Of a stretch of 64,000 nucleotides of DNA, positions 44,239 to 53,215 are shown piece after piece (positions within the stretch are counted from its first letter, which is position 1; every line of letters starts with the position of its first letter). The DNA is from Leucobacter aridicollis. GTDB lineage: Bacteria; Actinomycetota; Actinomycetes; Actinomycetales; Microbacteriaceae. Location: the NCBI RefSeq assembly GCF_013409595.1, contig NZ_JACCBD010000001.1:2728001-2792000 (forward strand). Direction: 5' to 3'. Both the position numbers and the translations under genes were made by a program. The notes below the pieces were generated by a model that was given only the letters and a program-made list of their open reading frames with translations, did not search any database and was not told the DNA's origin.

Positions 44239-45756
44239 ATGCCCGTCAGATTGCGCAGGCGTCCACGCGTATTCGCCGCCGTCGGCGTCTTCGCCGTGCT
44301 CGCGGTTGCCGCCGTCTTCCGGTTCTGGGCGTTGGGCCGGCCCGGCACACTTGTCTTCGACGAGCTGTACTACGTCCGCGACGCGATCACCCAGCTCGCG
44401 CACGGGTTTCCGACCGCATGGCCTGATGACGATCCTGGGATGGCGACCGGGTTTACCGACGAGCCCTCGTTCGCCGTCCACCCACCGCTCGGCAAGTGGA
44501 TTATCGCGCTCGGCCTCGCAGTCCTCGGCGACGCGACGGGGTGGGGGTGGCGCTCCGCCGTCGCGCTGACCGGCGTCGCAACGGTCGCCGTCACGATGCG
44601 ACTCGGGTGGCGCATCAGCAGAAGCGCCGGGGTCGCCATGTTCGCGGGGCTGTTCCTCGCGGTCGATGGCGTGCACGTTGTGCTCACCCGCGTCGGATTG
44701 CTCGACGGGATCCTCACCTTCTTCGTCGTGCTCGGCGCGCTGTTCATGTGGCGCGATCACGAGTGGGTGACCGAGCGAACCCGGGTCGCCCGCGGCGGGC
44801 TCCCCGTGCTTTGGGCGCGCCCGTGGCTCGTCGCGGCGGCCGCGGCGTTCGGCTGCGCGGCCGCCGTGAAGTGGTCTGGGCTCTATCCGCTCGCCGCGCT
44901 CCTGCTGCTGACGGCTGCGCGCGACACCATCGTCCGTTTCTCGGTTGCTCACGAAGCGCGGCGACCGCTCGGCCTGACGTCGGACCTCGACGCGCAGCGG
45001 CACGCGAGCTACGCCAGAGCGACCGGGACCGCGCTGCTACAGGCGGCCGCTACCGGACTCCTCGCGATCCCGATCGCGGTCGCCGTCTACGTCGCGAACT
45101 GGTTCGGCTGGATCTTCACTGCCGGGGGCTGGGGCCGGAGCGCCGGCTGGGTGGCGGGGCTGTGGCAGTACCACGTCGACATGTTCGCGTGGCACTCCAC
45201 GCTCTCGGCGCCGCACCCGTATCAGGCGCACCCGCTCACGTGGCCATTCGGTCTCCGTCCGACCGCGATGTACTTTGAGGCCCTCGATAGCGGTCTCGTG
45301 CAGGTGATCTCGCCGATCCCGAACGTGCTCATCACGTGGGGCGGAGTCGCGGCGCTCCTGGTCCTCGCGTGGTGGGCGATCCGCGCGCTCCGTAGGCCAG
45401 CGACGCTTATCCGCTCCCGCTCGCTCGCCGCCCACGGCGCATACGCGGCCGCGTTCGTCGTCGTCTGCTACCTCTCAGGTTGGCTGCCCTGGGTGCTCAC
45501 CGTGTCGCGATCCGCGGTCTTCCAGTTTTACGCCGTCGTCCTCACCCCGTTCTCCGCGCTCGCGCTCGCGCTCGTCGTCGGCGTGATCTGCAAGCGCCGC
45601 GGCTCGCTGGAGGAGACGTCCGGGCGCCGGATGGCGGTCGCGGTGTTTGTCACCGCGGCCGTGATCCTCTCGCTGGCGTTCTTCCCTGTGTGGTCTGGCG
45701 CGCCGATCCCGGAAGGATTCTGGCGGTGGCACCTGTGGCTCCCGAGTTGGGGGTAG
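44239..45756 (+). CDS. Dolichyl-phosphate-mannose--protein mannosyltransferase-like (GT39)
   Basis: 505 aa multi-pass membrane glycosyltransferase. The catalytic DE motif is in the first outer loop, FDELYYVRDA; VHPPLGKWIIALG and the GVHVVLTRVGLLDGI loop are typical PMT segments; about 10-11 hydrophobic helices follow. It transfers mannose from polyprenyl-phosphate-mannose to secreted proteins. Convergent with the following dehydrogenase, with only 4 nt between stops. Confidence 0.93.
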   Translation: MPVRLRRRPRVFAAVGVFAVLAVAAVFRFWALGRPGTLVFDELYYVRDAITQLAHGFPTAWPDDDPGMATGFTDEPSFAVHPPLGKWIIALGLAVLGDATGWGWRSAVALTGVATVAVTMRLGWRISRSAGVAMFAGLFLAVDGVHVVLTRVGLLDGILTFFVVLGALFMWRDHEWVTERTRVARGGLPVLWARPWLVAAAAAFGCAAAVKWSGLYPLAALLLLTAARDTIVRFSVAHEARRPLGLTSDLDAQRHASYARATGTALLQAAATGLLAIPIAVAVYVANWFGWIFTAGGWGRSAGWVAGLWQYHVDMFAWHSTLSAPHPYQAHPLTWPFGLRPTAMYFEALDSGLVQVISPIPNVLITWGGVAALLVLAWWAIRALRRPATLIRSRSLAAHGAYAAAFVVVCYLSGWLPWVLTVSRSAVFQFYAVVLTPFSALALALVVGVICKRRGSLEETSGRRMAVAVFVTAAVILSLAFFPVWSGAPIPEGFWRWHLWLPSWG

Positions 45757-45760
45757 GTCG

Positions 45761-46681
45761 CTATTCGCTCTCGGGCGCGTACCCCGCCACCGTGCCATCT
45801 GGCGACGAATACTTCACCACCAGGCTCGAGTCCTTGTGTCCGAGCCCCTCGTCAATCAGGCGATCCAACTGGGCCATCGCAGCGTGAGCGCCGGGGAGCG
45901 ACACCCCCGTGTCGGCTCCCGCCCGAACCGCGAGGCCGATGTCTTTTCGAGCGAGATCAGCGCTGAACGTCGCATCGAAGTTCTGGTTTGCGGCCGCGCG
46001 CTCGACGATGCCCGGCACCGGATACCACGTCTGTTGGGCCCAGGATCTGCCGGAGGACGCGGATACAACGTCCCAGAACACCTGCGGATCGAGGCCGAGC
46101 TGGAGCGCGAGCTGCGAGCCCTCGGCTGACGCCTGCTGCGCGATGAAGAGCATCATATTGTTCACGATCTTCGCCGCGATGCCAGTGGTCGGCCCGCCGG
46201 TCGCGAAGACGTTGCCCGCCATCGGGCCGATGAGCTCCCGTACGCGCTCAACATGTTGCGGGGCGCCGCCGAGCATGAACGCCAGCGTGCCGTCGGACGC
46301 GCCAGCCGTGCCGCCCGAAACTGGCGCATCGACGAATGCGAACCCGCGCTCTGCGGAGCCGGTGTGACACCACTGCGACGTCTCAATGTCGACGGTCGAC
46401 GAGTCGAAGAGCACCGCCCCCTGCTGGGCGTGCTCCCACACGCCGTCTGGCCCCTCGTAGACCCGTCTGACGTGTTCGCCCTTCGGCAGCATCGTGATCA
46501 CGGCGTCCGCCGCGGCGACGGCCTCCGCAACGCTTGCGGCTGGGGTGACGCCCGCCGCGACGGCCTGCTCCAGCGCTGCTGCGCTCGGGTCGACCCCGAG
46601 CACGGTGTGGCCCGCAGCGATGAGGTGTGCGCTCATCCGCGACCCCATGTTTCCTAACCCGATCCACGCAATCGTTGCCAT
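45761..46681 (-). CDS. NAD(P)-dependent beta-hydroxyacid dehydrogenase (3-hydroxyisobutyrate dehydrogenase-like)
   Basis: 306 aa. Rossmann motif IGLGNMGSRM at 7-16, substrate motif DAPVSGGTAGA near 117-127, and catalytic Lys in TGIAAKIVNNMML. It matches MmsB/GarR-type enzymes that oxidise 3-hydroxyisobutyrate or reduce tartronate semialdehyde. AAGGAGG precedes ATG 46681. It is divergent from a LysR regulator, its probable controller. No valine-pathway neighbours are seen. Confidence 0.9.
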   Translation of the reverse strand: MATIAWIGLGNMGSRMSAHLIAAGHTVLGVDPSAAALEQAVAAGVTPAASVAEAVAAADAVITMLPKGEHVRRVYEGPDGVWEHAQQGAVLFDSSTVDIETSQWCHTGSAERGFAFVDAPVSGGTAGASDGTLAFMLGGAPQHVERVRELIGPMAGNVFATGGPTTGIAAKIVNNMMLFIAQQASAEGSQLALQLGLDPQVFWDVVSASSGRSWAQQTWYPVPGIVERAAANQNFDATFSADLARKDIGLAVRAGADTGVSLPGAHAAMAQLDRLIDEGLGHKDSSLVVKYSSPDGTVAGYAPESE

Positions 46682-46786
46682 CGTGTCCTCCTTGACCTCT
46701 CTGGTGTAGCTTCAGCCTGCCGAACGACCGACTAGGAATCAATACACAGCGCAGGCCCTTTCTTGCAATCGCTCCGTGCGCTGACG

Positions 46787-46792
46787 CACAAT
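46787..46792 (+). promoter_or_regulatory. -10 box of the LysR gene
   Basis: CACAAT followed by 6 nt and ATG 46799, with no ribosome site, so probably leaderless. Confidence 0.4.
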
Positions 46793-46798
46793 GGCGGC

Positions 46799-47710
46799 AT
46801 GCGACATCTCCGACCCGACCTCCAGCCCGAGGCGCTCATGACATTCCTCGCGGTCGCCCGGCTCGGCCGCTACACAGCGGCCGCAGACTCGCTCGGTATC
46901 AACCATTCCACGGTCTCCCGCCGCCTCGCGGCGCTCGAGGAAAGCCTCGGCGACCGCGTCCTCGTGCGCACGCCGAACGGCTGGGAACTCACCGACCTCG
47001 GCCACAAGGCGATGCTCGCAGCCGAGGAGATGGAGGCGGCGATCGGCAGGCTCGCGGCGCACGACAGTCCGAGCACGATCTCGGGCCTCGTCCGGATCGC
47101 CACCCCCGACGCCTTCGGCTCTGCCTGCGCGATTCCGGCCCTCGCGCGGGTGCAGGAGAGCCATCCTGACGTCGCGTTCGAAGTGATCGCGGCCACGCAG
47201 CGCGTGCGCCAGCACCGGTCGGGCGTCGACATCGAGATCGTCGTCGGCAAGCCGGAGGTGTACAAGGCGTCGGCGCTGCGGCTCTCGGGCTATCGACTCG
47301 CCCTGTACGCGACCGACGAGTACCTGCGGGTCTACGGTGAACCGCTCACCCTCGACGATCTCTCGGAGCATCGCCTGATCTACTACGTCGAATCTGCGCT
47401 CCAGGTCGATGAGCTCGACGCCGCGCACCAGCGGTTGCCGCTCGGCAAGCCAAGCATCAGTTCGACGAGCGTCTTCGCGCACGTCTCGGCCACACTCGAG
47501 TCCGCCGGGATCGGGATCCTCCCCGACTACCTCGCAGAGCAGCATGGCACGCTCCGGCGCGTGTTGCCCGCGGCCTACGAGCACCCCGTGGAGTACTGGG
47601 CCGTCGTGCGCGAGGAGGGCTTCCGCAAGCCGGCCGTCGCGCTCACCATCCAAGCACTCGTGGATCACGCCGGCCAGGGGAGGCCAGCGGCCTCCCCGGC
47701 GACCACATAG
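46799..47710 (+). CDS. LysR-family transcriptional regulator
   Basis: 303 aa. HTH at about 14-55 (ALMTFLAVARLGRYTAAADSLGIN, then STVSRRLAALEESLGDRVLV) and an effector-binding domain with GLVRIATPDAFGSACAIPAL. It stands between the divergent hydroxyacid dehydrogenase and the convergent MHS-type transporter, and probably controls one or both. ATG 46799 was chosen over an in-frame start at 46763 by the -10 position and family N-terminus. Confidence 0.92.
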   Translation: MRHLRPDLQPEALMTFLAVARLGRYTAAADSLGINHSTVSRRLAALEESLGDRVLVRTPNGWELTDLGHKAMLAAEEMEAAIGRLAAHDSPSTISGLVRIATPDAFGSACAIPALARVQESHPDVAFEVIAATQRVRQHRSGVDIEIVVGKPEVYKASALRLSGYRLALYATDEYLRVYGEPLTLDDLSEHRLIYYVESALQVDELDAAHQRLPLGKPSISSTSVFAHVSATLESAGIGILPDYLAEQHGTLRRVLPAAYEHPVEYWAVVREEGFRKPAVALTIQALVDHAGQGRPAASPATT

Positions 47711-49060
47711 TTAGGCGAACCGCGCGCGGTCTGCCCGGTCGAGGTCCTGCAGATCGATGCCCTTGGTCTCCCGCAGCGAGAGCACCGCGACGAGCGTCAC
47801 CAGGCACGCGGCCGCGAGGTACACCGCGATTGGCACGCTCGACCCCGTCCGCTTCAGCAGCTCAGCCGCGATGATCGGCGCGATCGAACCCGCCACGATT
47901 GACGTCACCTGGTAGCCGAGCGAGACCCCCGAGTAGCGCATGCGCGTCGGGAACATCTCGGCCATAATCGCCGGCTGTCCCGCGTACATCATGCCGTGGC
48001 ACAGGAGGCCGATGACGATAGCGGTCACGATGACCACGGTGTTCTGCGTGTCAAACATCGGAAAGGCGATGAACCCCCATCCCGCGGAAAGCACGGCCCC
48101 GACGCCGTAGACCACGCGCCGACCAAGAGCATCTGCGAGTCGCCCGATCAGGGGAATCGCGATGAACTGGACGACGTGCGCGATGAGCAGGAATCCGAGG
48201 ATCGGCGTCGTCTCCATCCCGACATGAATCGAAAGGTACGTGATCGAGAATGTCACGACGAGGTAATACATGATGTTCTCGGCGAACCGAAGGCCCATCG
48301 CGGTGAACACCTGGCGCGGGTAGTAACGGAACACCTCGACGAGTCCGTTCGTGCGCTTCTCAGCGACGACCTCAATCTTCTGCGATTCGGTGAAGATCGG
48401 CGCATCCGTGACCTTCGTTCGCACGTAGTACCCGACGGCGACGATGACGACCGAGAGCCAGAACCCGATCCGCCAGCCCCAGGACAGGAACTGATCGGGA
48501 GTCAGCACGCCCGACAGCACCCAGAGCACAATCGTCGCGAGCAGGTTCCCGAGCGGCAGTGCGGCCTGCGGCCAGCTTGCCCAGAACCCGCGATGGTCCT
48601 TCGGCGCGTGCTCGGCGACGAGCAGCACCGCGCCGCCCCACTCCCCACCGACCGCGAAGCCCTGCAGGAAGCGTAGGGTCACAAGCAGCGCCGGCGCCCA
48701 GTAGCCGATCGTCTGGAACGTTGGCAGGCACCCCATCAGGAATGTGCTGAGCCCCACCAGAATGATCGCGACCTGCAACAGTTTCTTGCGTCCGTATTTG
48801 TCACCGAAGTACCCGAACACGACGCCGCCGAGCGGCCGCGCGACGAATCCGACGGCGTAGGTTACGAACGCCGCAATCACGCCATCGAGCGGCTCATCCG
48901 TCTGCGGGAAGAAGATGAGGTTGAACACGAGCGTCGCGGCTGACGTGTAGAGGAAGAACTCGTACCACTCGACGACCGTCCCCGCCATCGACGCGACGAC
49001 GACCTTGCGCAGTGCCCCGAGTTTCCCTGTGGGTTCGGTGCGTGAAGAATCCACTGACAT
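47711..49060 (-). CDS. MFS transporter, metabolite:H+ symporter (MHS) family
   Basis: 449 aa, 12 helices. VVEWYEFFLYTSAATLVF, GRPL-type VGFVARPLGGVVFGYFGDKYGRKK and QGFAVGGEWGGAVLLVAEH are MHS landmarks (ShiA, KgtP, ProP group), importing organic acids or osmolytes with protons. ATG 49060 with AAGGAGG. The stop is 1 nt from the convergent LysR stop. Confidence 0.93.
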   Translation of the reverse strand: MSVDSSRTEPTGKLGALRKVVVASMAGTVVEWYEFFLYTSAATLVFNLIFFPQTDEPLDGVIAAFVTYAVGFVARPLGGVVFGYFGDKYGRKKLLQVAIILVGLSTFLMGCLPTFQTIGYWAPALLVTLRFLQGFAVGGEWGGAVLLVAEHAPKDHRGFWASWPQAALPLGNLLATIVLWVLSGVLTPDQFLSWGWRIGFWLSVVIVAVGYYVRTKVTDAPIFTESQKIEVVAEKRTNGLVEVFRYYPRQVFTAMGLRFAENIMYYLVVTFSITYLSIHVGMETTPILGFLLIAHVVQFIAIPLIGRLADALGRRVVYGVGAVLSAGWGFIAFPMFDTQNTVVIVTAIVIGLLCHGMMYAGQPAIMAEMFPTRMRYSGVSLGYQVTSIVAGSIAPIIAAELLKRTGSSVPIAVYLAAACLVTLVAVLSLRETKGIDLQDLDRADRARFA

Positions 49061-49242
49061 TGCTACCTCCTTGTAGCTCCGACTATTGCTGACGTACATG
49101 CCCCGGGATTCCCATGCTGCTCGGTCTCCTCAGCACCCGCAACGGCCCTTCCCGCACCGCTCATGCGCAAATTTGCACACTCGCGGGCGGGGTTCCGTGT
49201 GTGCAGTTGCACCATTGCAGCCGGCGTGGAAGTCTGACACCC

Positions 49243-49836
49243 ATGACCGAGTCCCACTTTCCAGAGGCCATCGTCTTCGACGCGTGCTGCACTGCAGCGC
49301 TGTCGTGCTTCGAGCAGAATGGCTTCCACGGCACGTCGATCCGTCAGATCGCGAGCGCCGCCGGGCTCTCGGTCCCGGGCCTGTACCACCACTACCCGTC
49401 GAAGGCCGCGCTACTCGAGAAGCTCTGCGAGGTCTCCATGTCCGAGTTGCACGCCGCCCTCACGAATGCGCGCGACGGCGCGACCTCCACGCTTGACCGC
49501 TTCGATCGCCTCGTCGCGTGCCTTCTCGAGTTCCACGCTGAGTTTGGGGCGGTCGCGTTCGTGACGTACAGCGAGATCCGGTCGCTCCAGCCCGGCCCGC
49601 GCGAAGCACACATCGACTCGCGACGCCGCGTGGAGCAGTACATCACCGACGCGGTGACAGCCGGTGTCGCCGAGGGCATCTTCGCGACCGACGAACCCCG
49701 CCACGTCGCCCGAGCGATCACGCACGTCTGTCTCGGCGTCGCCCAGTGGTATCGGCCCGGCGGCGCGAACACCGTCGCGGAGATCATCGATATCTACACG
49801 GGGATCTGCCGCGACGCAGCGCGCTACGTGCGATAG
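49243..49836 (+). CDS. TetR-family transcriptional regulator
   Basis: 197 aa. The HTH is GTSIRQIASAAGLSVPGLYHHYPSKAALLEKL (about 31-62). The ligand domain has a TetR_C-type end with LGVAQWYRPGG, often seen in regulators of fatty-acid or acyl-CoA genes. Convergent with the SDR/acyl-CoA dehydrogenase/kinase operon and divergent from the MHS transporter. Start at ATG 49243; no strong ribosome site, and longer frames run into low-complexity upstream sequence. Confidence 0.87.
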   Translation: MTESHFPEAIVFDACCTAALSCFEQNGFHGTSIRQIASAAGLSVPGLYHHYPSKAALLEKLCEVSMSELHAALTNARDGATSTLDRFDRLVACLLEFHAEFGAVAFVTYSEIRSLQPGPREAHIDSRRRVEQYITDAVTAGVAEGIFATDEPRHVARAITHVCLGVAQWYRPGGANTVAEIIDIYTGICRDAARYVR

Positions 49837-49900
49837 ACGTCCAGCGATCATCCGGAGCCGCGCCGCCGCCGGAGCCGGAGCCGGGTGGCCACCAGAGCCG

Positions 49901-49926
49901 CGCGGCCGCGCGTCCGCGCGGCCGCG
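49901..49926. terminator. GC hairpin between convergent TetR and kinase genes
   Basis: 12-nt arms (49901-49912 with 49915-49926) are perfectly complementary around 2 nt, so a 10-bp stem with a small loop forms. It lies between stops at 49836 and 49965. Confidence 0.5.
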
Positions 49927-49964
49927 TCGTCGTAGACCGGCGCGTACTCGCCTCCTCCCGCCAG

Positions 49965-51041
49965 CTAGCGTGTCAGCTCCTGGGCGCGCTCCAAGATCTC
50001 TGGCACCGCGACCTCGAGCGTGTGCGCGAACGTGTCGCCCGGTCTCTCGCCGGCCCGCCAGCGCGTGTAGATTGCCTCGAGAAAGACGGAGGCCTTCCAG
50101 AGGGCGAGCGCCTGGTACCACCCGAGGTCACTGATGTCGAGGCCGGTCCCCGCCGCGTACCGCTCGGCGAGCTGATCCCGCGTGAGGTAGCCGGGCTCTC
50201 TCGTCGCGCTCGTAAGCTCCATGACGGTACGAGGTGAAGCGGGGTCGCTGTAGGTCGCCGTGAGATAGCCGAGGTCCGCGAGCGGATCCCCGAGTGTCGC
50301 CATCTCCCAGTCGAGCACCGCGAGCACGCTCGGCGGCCCCTCGGGCCGAAACATCACGTTGCCGAACCGGTAGTCGCCGTGCACGAGGGCCGCCCGCTGC
50401 GAGGCCGGACGGCGCCGCTCGAGCCACGCACCCACCTCGGCAACGAGCGGAAGCTCGCGCCGGGAGACTTGCGTCGCGAGCCCGGTGAAGGTCTTCACCT
50501 GTCGCTCCAGGTACCCGTCTGGCCTGCCGAACTCGGTGAGGCCAGCGCGGTCGAGGTCGAGCGAGTGAAACTCAACGAGCGTGTCGACGAGCGCTTCTGA
50601 GGCGCCGCGCTTGGCGCGTGTCGTGTCGAACGCGGCGGGCGTCTCATCGAGCAGGATCACCCCGTCGAGGTACTCCATCACGTAGAACGGCACGCCGAGC
50701 ACGTCGGGGTCGGCGCAGACCGCGAGGATCCTCGGAACCGGCGCGCCCACGCGCGCGAGCCCTTGCTGCACGGTCGCCTCCCGGACCATGTCGTGCGTCG
50801 ACTTGGGCAGGGGCGGCCGCGGGCCGCGGCGCAGCACGACCCGCGTCTGTCCCCGTTCGATGAGGTAGGTCACATTCGACTGTCCGTCGCCGATGCGCCG
50901 CCAGGAGATGTCGCCCTCGCCGATGCCGTGCTCGTCGAGAAAGGCCACGACGCGGTCGAGGATGAGCAGCGGCGGCATCGTGAAGCCAGCCGCCTCAGCG
51001 ATGGTCGCGACGACCTCGGCGTTGGTCTCTGGGCCCGTCAT
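49965..51041 (-). CDS. APH-fold kinase, ACAD10/11 or LvaA-like
   Basis: 358 aa protein-kinase-like phosphotransferase. The catalytic loop is HGDYRFGN, the metal site is LDWEMATLGDPLADLGY, and an N-terminal lobe has RIGDGQSNVTYLI. It belongs to the group fused to acyl-CoA dehydrogenase in mammalian ACAD10/11 and encoded as LvaA in Pseudomonas, which phosphorylates the 4-hydroxyl of 4-hydroxyacyl-CoA. Here its ATG overlaps the stop of an acyl-CoA dehydrogenase (ATGA), which supports that role rather than drug resistance. Confidence 0.87.
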   Translation of the reverse strand: MTGPETNAEVVATIAEAAGFTMPPLLILDRVVAFLDEHGIGEGDISWRRIGDGQSNVTYLIERGQTRVVLRRGPRPPLPKSTHDMVREATVQQGLARVGAPVPRILAVCADPDVLGVPFYVMEYLDGVILLDETPAAFDTTRAKRGASEALVDTLVEFHSLDLDRAGLTEFGRPDGYLERQVKTFTGLATQVSRRELPLVAEVGAWLERRRPASQRAALVHGDYRFGNVMFRPEGPPSVLAVLDWEMATLGDPLADLGYLTATYSDPASPRTVMELTSATREPGYLTRDQLAERYAAGTGLDISDLGWYQALALWKASVFLEAIYTRWRAGERPGDTFAHTLEVAVPEILERAQELTR

Positions 51042-52288
51042 CGCGCGCCCCAGGTGTCTGCACCGTGCTCGTCGACGGCGTCGAGGCGGGGCGCTCCGGC
51101 CTCAACCTCGCGCCGGCGGCGCGACGACGCGCGCTTCGCGATCGCCCACTTGTGCGTCTCGTTCGAGCCGTCGTAGATGCGGAACGGACGCACCTCGTTC
51201 GCGTAGGAGGCGAGCGGCAGCGCATCGGTCACCCCGTCGCCACCGCAGATCTGGATCGCGCGGTCGATGATCCGGCCGATCGCATCCGAGCAGTGCACCT
51301 TGGCGACCCCGGAGAGAGCCGCCCCGGCGTCGGGATCGCGGTCGAGGAGTTCGGCGGTGCGGTCGATGATCGCTTCCGAGGTCGCGATGTCGATCTCGGA
51401 CTGCGCGAGCATGTCCTGAGCGACGCCGAGGTCCCTGAGCGGGGACCCAAACAACTCGCGGTTCGCCGCACGGTCGAGCGCGACGTCTTGCGCGCGCTTC
51501 GCGAGGCCGAGCCACCGCATGCAGTGGGTGAGCCGCGCCGGCCCGAGCCTGACCTGTGCGTAGGCGAAGCCCTCGCCCGGCGCACCGAGCACGGCATCGT
51601 CGCCGACGACGCAGTCCTCGAAGTAGACGTGCGGGTGCCCGCCGGCGATCGCCGTGTCGATCGCGTTGATCGGGTTGCCGACGCGCACACCGGGGTGATC
51701 CATGTCGACGAGGAGCATGGTGGCCCCCTCCGGGAATCCCTCGTCCGGGACCGCAGGGGTGCGCACCATGAGAATGCAGTACGCCGCACCCTCGGCGCCG
51801 CTGATGAAACGCTTGTGGGCGTTGATCCGCCAGCCGCCGGCGACGCGCTCCGCCGATGAGCGGAGCGCGCGCGGGTCGGATCCCGCACCGGGGTGCGGCT
51901 CCGTCATGCCGAAGCACGACCGGACGGCGCCTTCCCCGAGCGGGCGGAGGTAGCGTTCCTTCTGCGCGTCGGTCGCGATGAGCTCGAGCATGTGCATATT
52001 GCCCTCGTCGGGCGCCATGCAGTTGAGCACAGCGGGCCCGATCGGCGAGTAGCCCGCCTCGGTGAAGATCGCTGGCCAGTGTTCGAGCGGCACGCCCTGC
52101 CCGCCGTATTCGGGGGCGAGGTGGGGTGCGAATACTCCGGCGTCCTTGGCCCGCTGCATGAGGGCGAGCCGTGTCGAGTCTGGCAGCGTGGTGCCGGGTT
52201 TTGGTTCGGCGGGGATGACCACGTCGCGAATGAAGGCGCGCGTGCGCAGGCGGAGGGCCTCGTAGGGTTCAGGGAGTGCGCCGGTCAT
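51038..52288 (-). CDS. Acyl-CoA dehydrogenase family protein (LvaC/ACAD11-like by context)
   Basis: 416 aa flavoprotein with the three ACAD domains: helical N-terminus (LAPEYGGQGVPLEHW), beta barrel (CFGMTEPHPGAGSDP, WRINAHKRFISGAEGA) and C-terminal helices (QICGGDGVTDALPLASYANEVRPFRIYDGSNETHK). In the ACAD10/11-LvaC branch the enzyme eliminates phosphate from 4-phosphoacyl-CoA. ATG 52288 overlaps the SDR stop and its TGA overlaps the kinase ATG, so the three genes are translated as a unit. A longer reading from 52948 would overlap the SDR gene and is rejected. Confidence 0.92.
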   Translation of the reverse strand: MTGALPEPYEALRLRTRAFIRDVVIPAEPKPGTTLPDSTRLALMQRAKDAGVFAPHLAPEYGGQGVPLEHWPAIFTEAGYSPIGPAVLNCMAPDEGNMHMLELIATDAQKERYLRPLGEGAVRSCFGMTEPHPGAGSDPRALRSSAERVAGGWRINAHKRFISGAEGAAYCILMVRTPAVPDEGFPEGATMLLVDMDHPGVRVGNPINAIDTAIAGGHPHVYFEDCVVGDDAVLGAPGEGFAYAQVRLGPARLTHCMRWLGLAKRAQDVALDRAANRELFGSPLRDLGVAQDMLAQSEIDIATSEAIIDRTAELLDRDPDAGAALSGVAKVHCSDAIGRIIDRAIQICGGDGVTDALPLASYANEVRPFRIYDGSNETHKWAIAKRASSRRRREVEAGAPRLDAVDEHGADTWGAR

Positions 52289-53061
52289 GCTGCACCCCCG
52301 ACCGCGAGCAGCCCGCCGTCGAGCACGAGCGTCTGCCCGGACACCCACGACGCGTCGGGCGAGACGAGGTAGGCGACGGCGCCAGCGATGTCGGCAGGCG
52401 TGCCGAGACGCTTGAGCGGGTAGGCGGCCGCGACGTCTTGCTCGCGGCCCTCGTAGAGCGCCTTCGCGAAGTCGGTCTTCACGACGGCTGGCGCGACGGC
52501 GTTCACGCGTACCTCGGGGCCGAGCTCCGCGGCGAGGGTCGTCGTTAGGTGGCAGACCGCGGCCTTCGTGACGCCGTACATTCCAATGCCTGGCGACGGG
52601 ATGTAGCCGGTCACCGATGAGAGATTGACGATCGACCCGCCATGCTGCCTGAAGCCGAGTTCCGCGTGATGGTAGGCGGCCTGCGACCAGGCCAGCGTGG
52701 AGACGATGTTCACCTCCATGATCTTGCGGGCAGCGGCGAGGTCGACCTCGATGAGTTTGCCGTAGATCGGGTTGATGCCCGCGTTGTTCACGAGAATGTC
52801 GAGCCTGCCCCACTCGGCGGCGACGCGGTCCATGACCGCCGCGCGATGCTCCGGGTCGTCGGCCTTGCCCGCCACCGCCATGACCTGTCCCTCGGGAAGC
52901 GTCGCGGCGGCCTCCTGCAGCGCGTCCTCGGTCCGCGCGGTGATGCACACCTTCGCGCCGTCGGCGGCAAGCCTGGCGGCAATCGCGAGGCCGATACCTC
53001 GGCTCGCGCCGGTGACGATTGCGGTCTTCCCAGCGAGTGGGAGGGTCTTCGTTTCAGTCAT
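52285..53061 (-). CDS. Short-chain dehydrogenase/reductase (LvaD-like by context)
   Basis: 258 aa. Cofactor motif TGASRGIG (about 16-23), NNAG, catalytic Ser in NLSSVTGYIPSPG and YGVTK, ending in QTLVLDGGLLAVGG. A classical SDR. In the P. putida lva operon the SDR (LvaD) reduces 4-oxoacyl-CoA to 4-hydroxyacyl-CoA before the kinase and dehydrogenase act; gene order here is SDR, ACAD, kinase. Start at ATG 53061 with GGAG 8 nt upstream. Confidence 0.92.
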   Translation of the reverse strand: MTETKTLPLAGKTAIVTGASRGIGLAIAARLAADGAKVCITARTEDALQEAAATLPEGQVMAVAGKADDPEHRAAVMDRVAAEWGRLDILVNNAGINPIYGKLIEVDLAAARKIMEVNIVSTLAWSQAAYHHAELGFRQHGGSIVNLSSVTGYIPSPGIGMYGVTKAAVCHLTTTLAAELGPEVRVNAVAPAVVKTDFAKALYEGREQDVAAAYPLKRLGTPADIAGAVAYLVSPDASWVSGQTLVLDGGLLAVGGAA

Positions 53062-53215
53062 CTCAAACTCCATCGTTCTGTGCGTGCGCCTGACCGACAC
53101 CGAGTGCCGACCGATCAGTCGCTCGGTATCGACTGTAGCCTGAGTGCGATTTGCGCCACAACTCCTCCGGCAGGGCCGCTCCGCCGGCGCCGGGAGCCCC
53201 GGCAGCTCCGACGTG

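Noticed and set aside
49965..51041. Aminoglycoside resistance kinase
   Set aside because: The fold is APH-like, but coupling to an acyl-CoA dehydrogenase and SDR points to the ACAD10/11-LvaA type.
52289..52948. Long N-terminal extension of the acyl-CoA dehydrogenase
   Set aside because: Arg-rich out-of-frame reading of the SDR gene; ATG 52288 gives the family N-terminus and an ATGA overlap.
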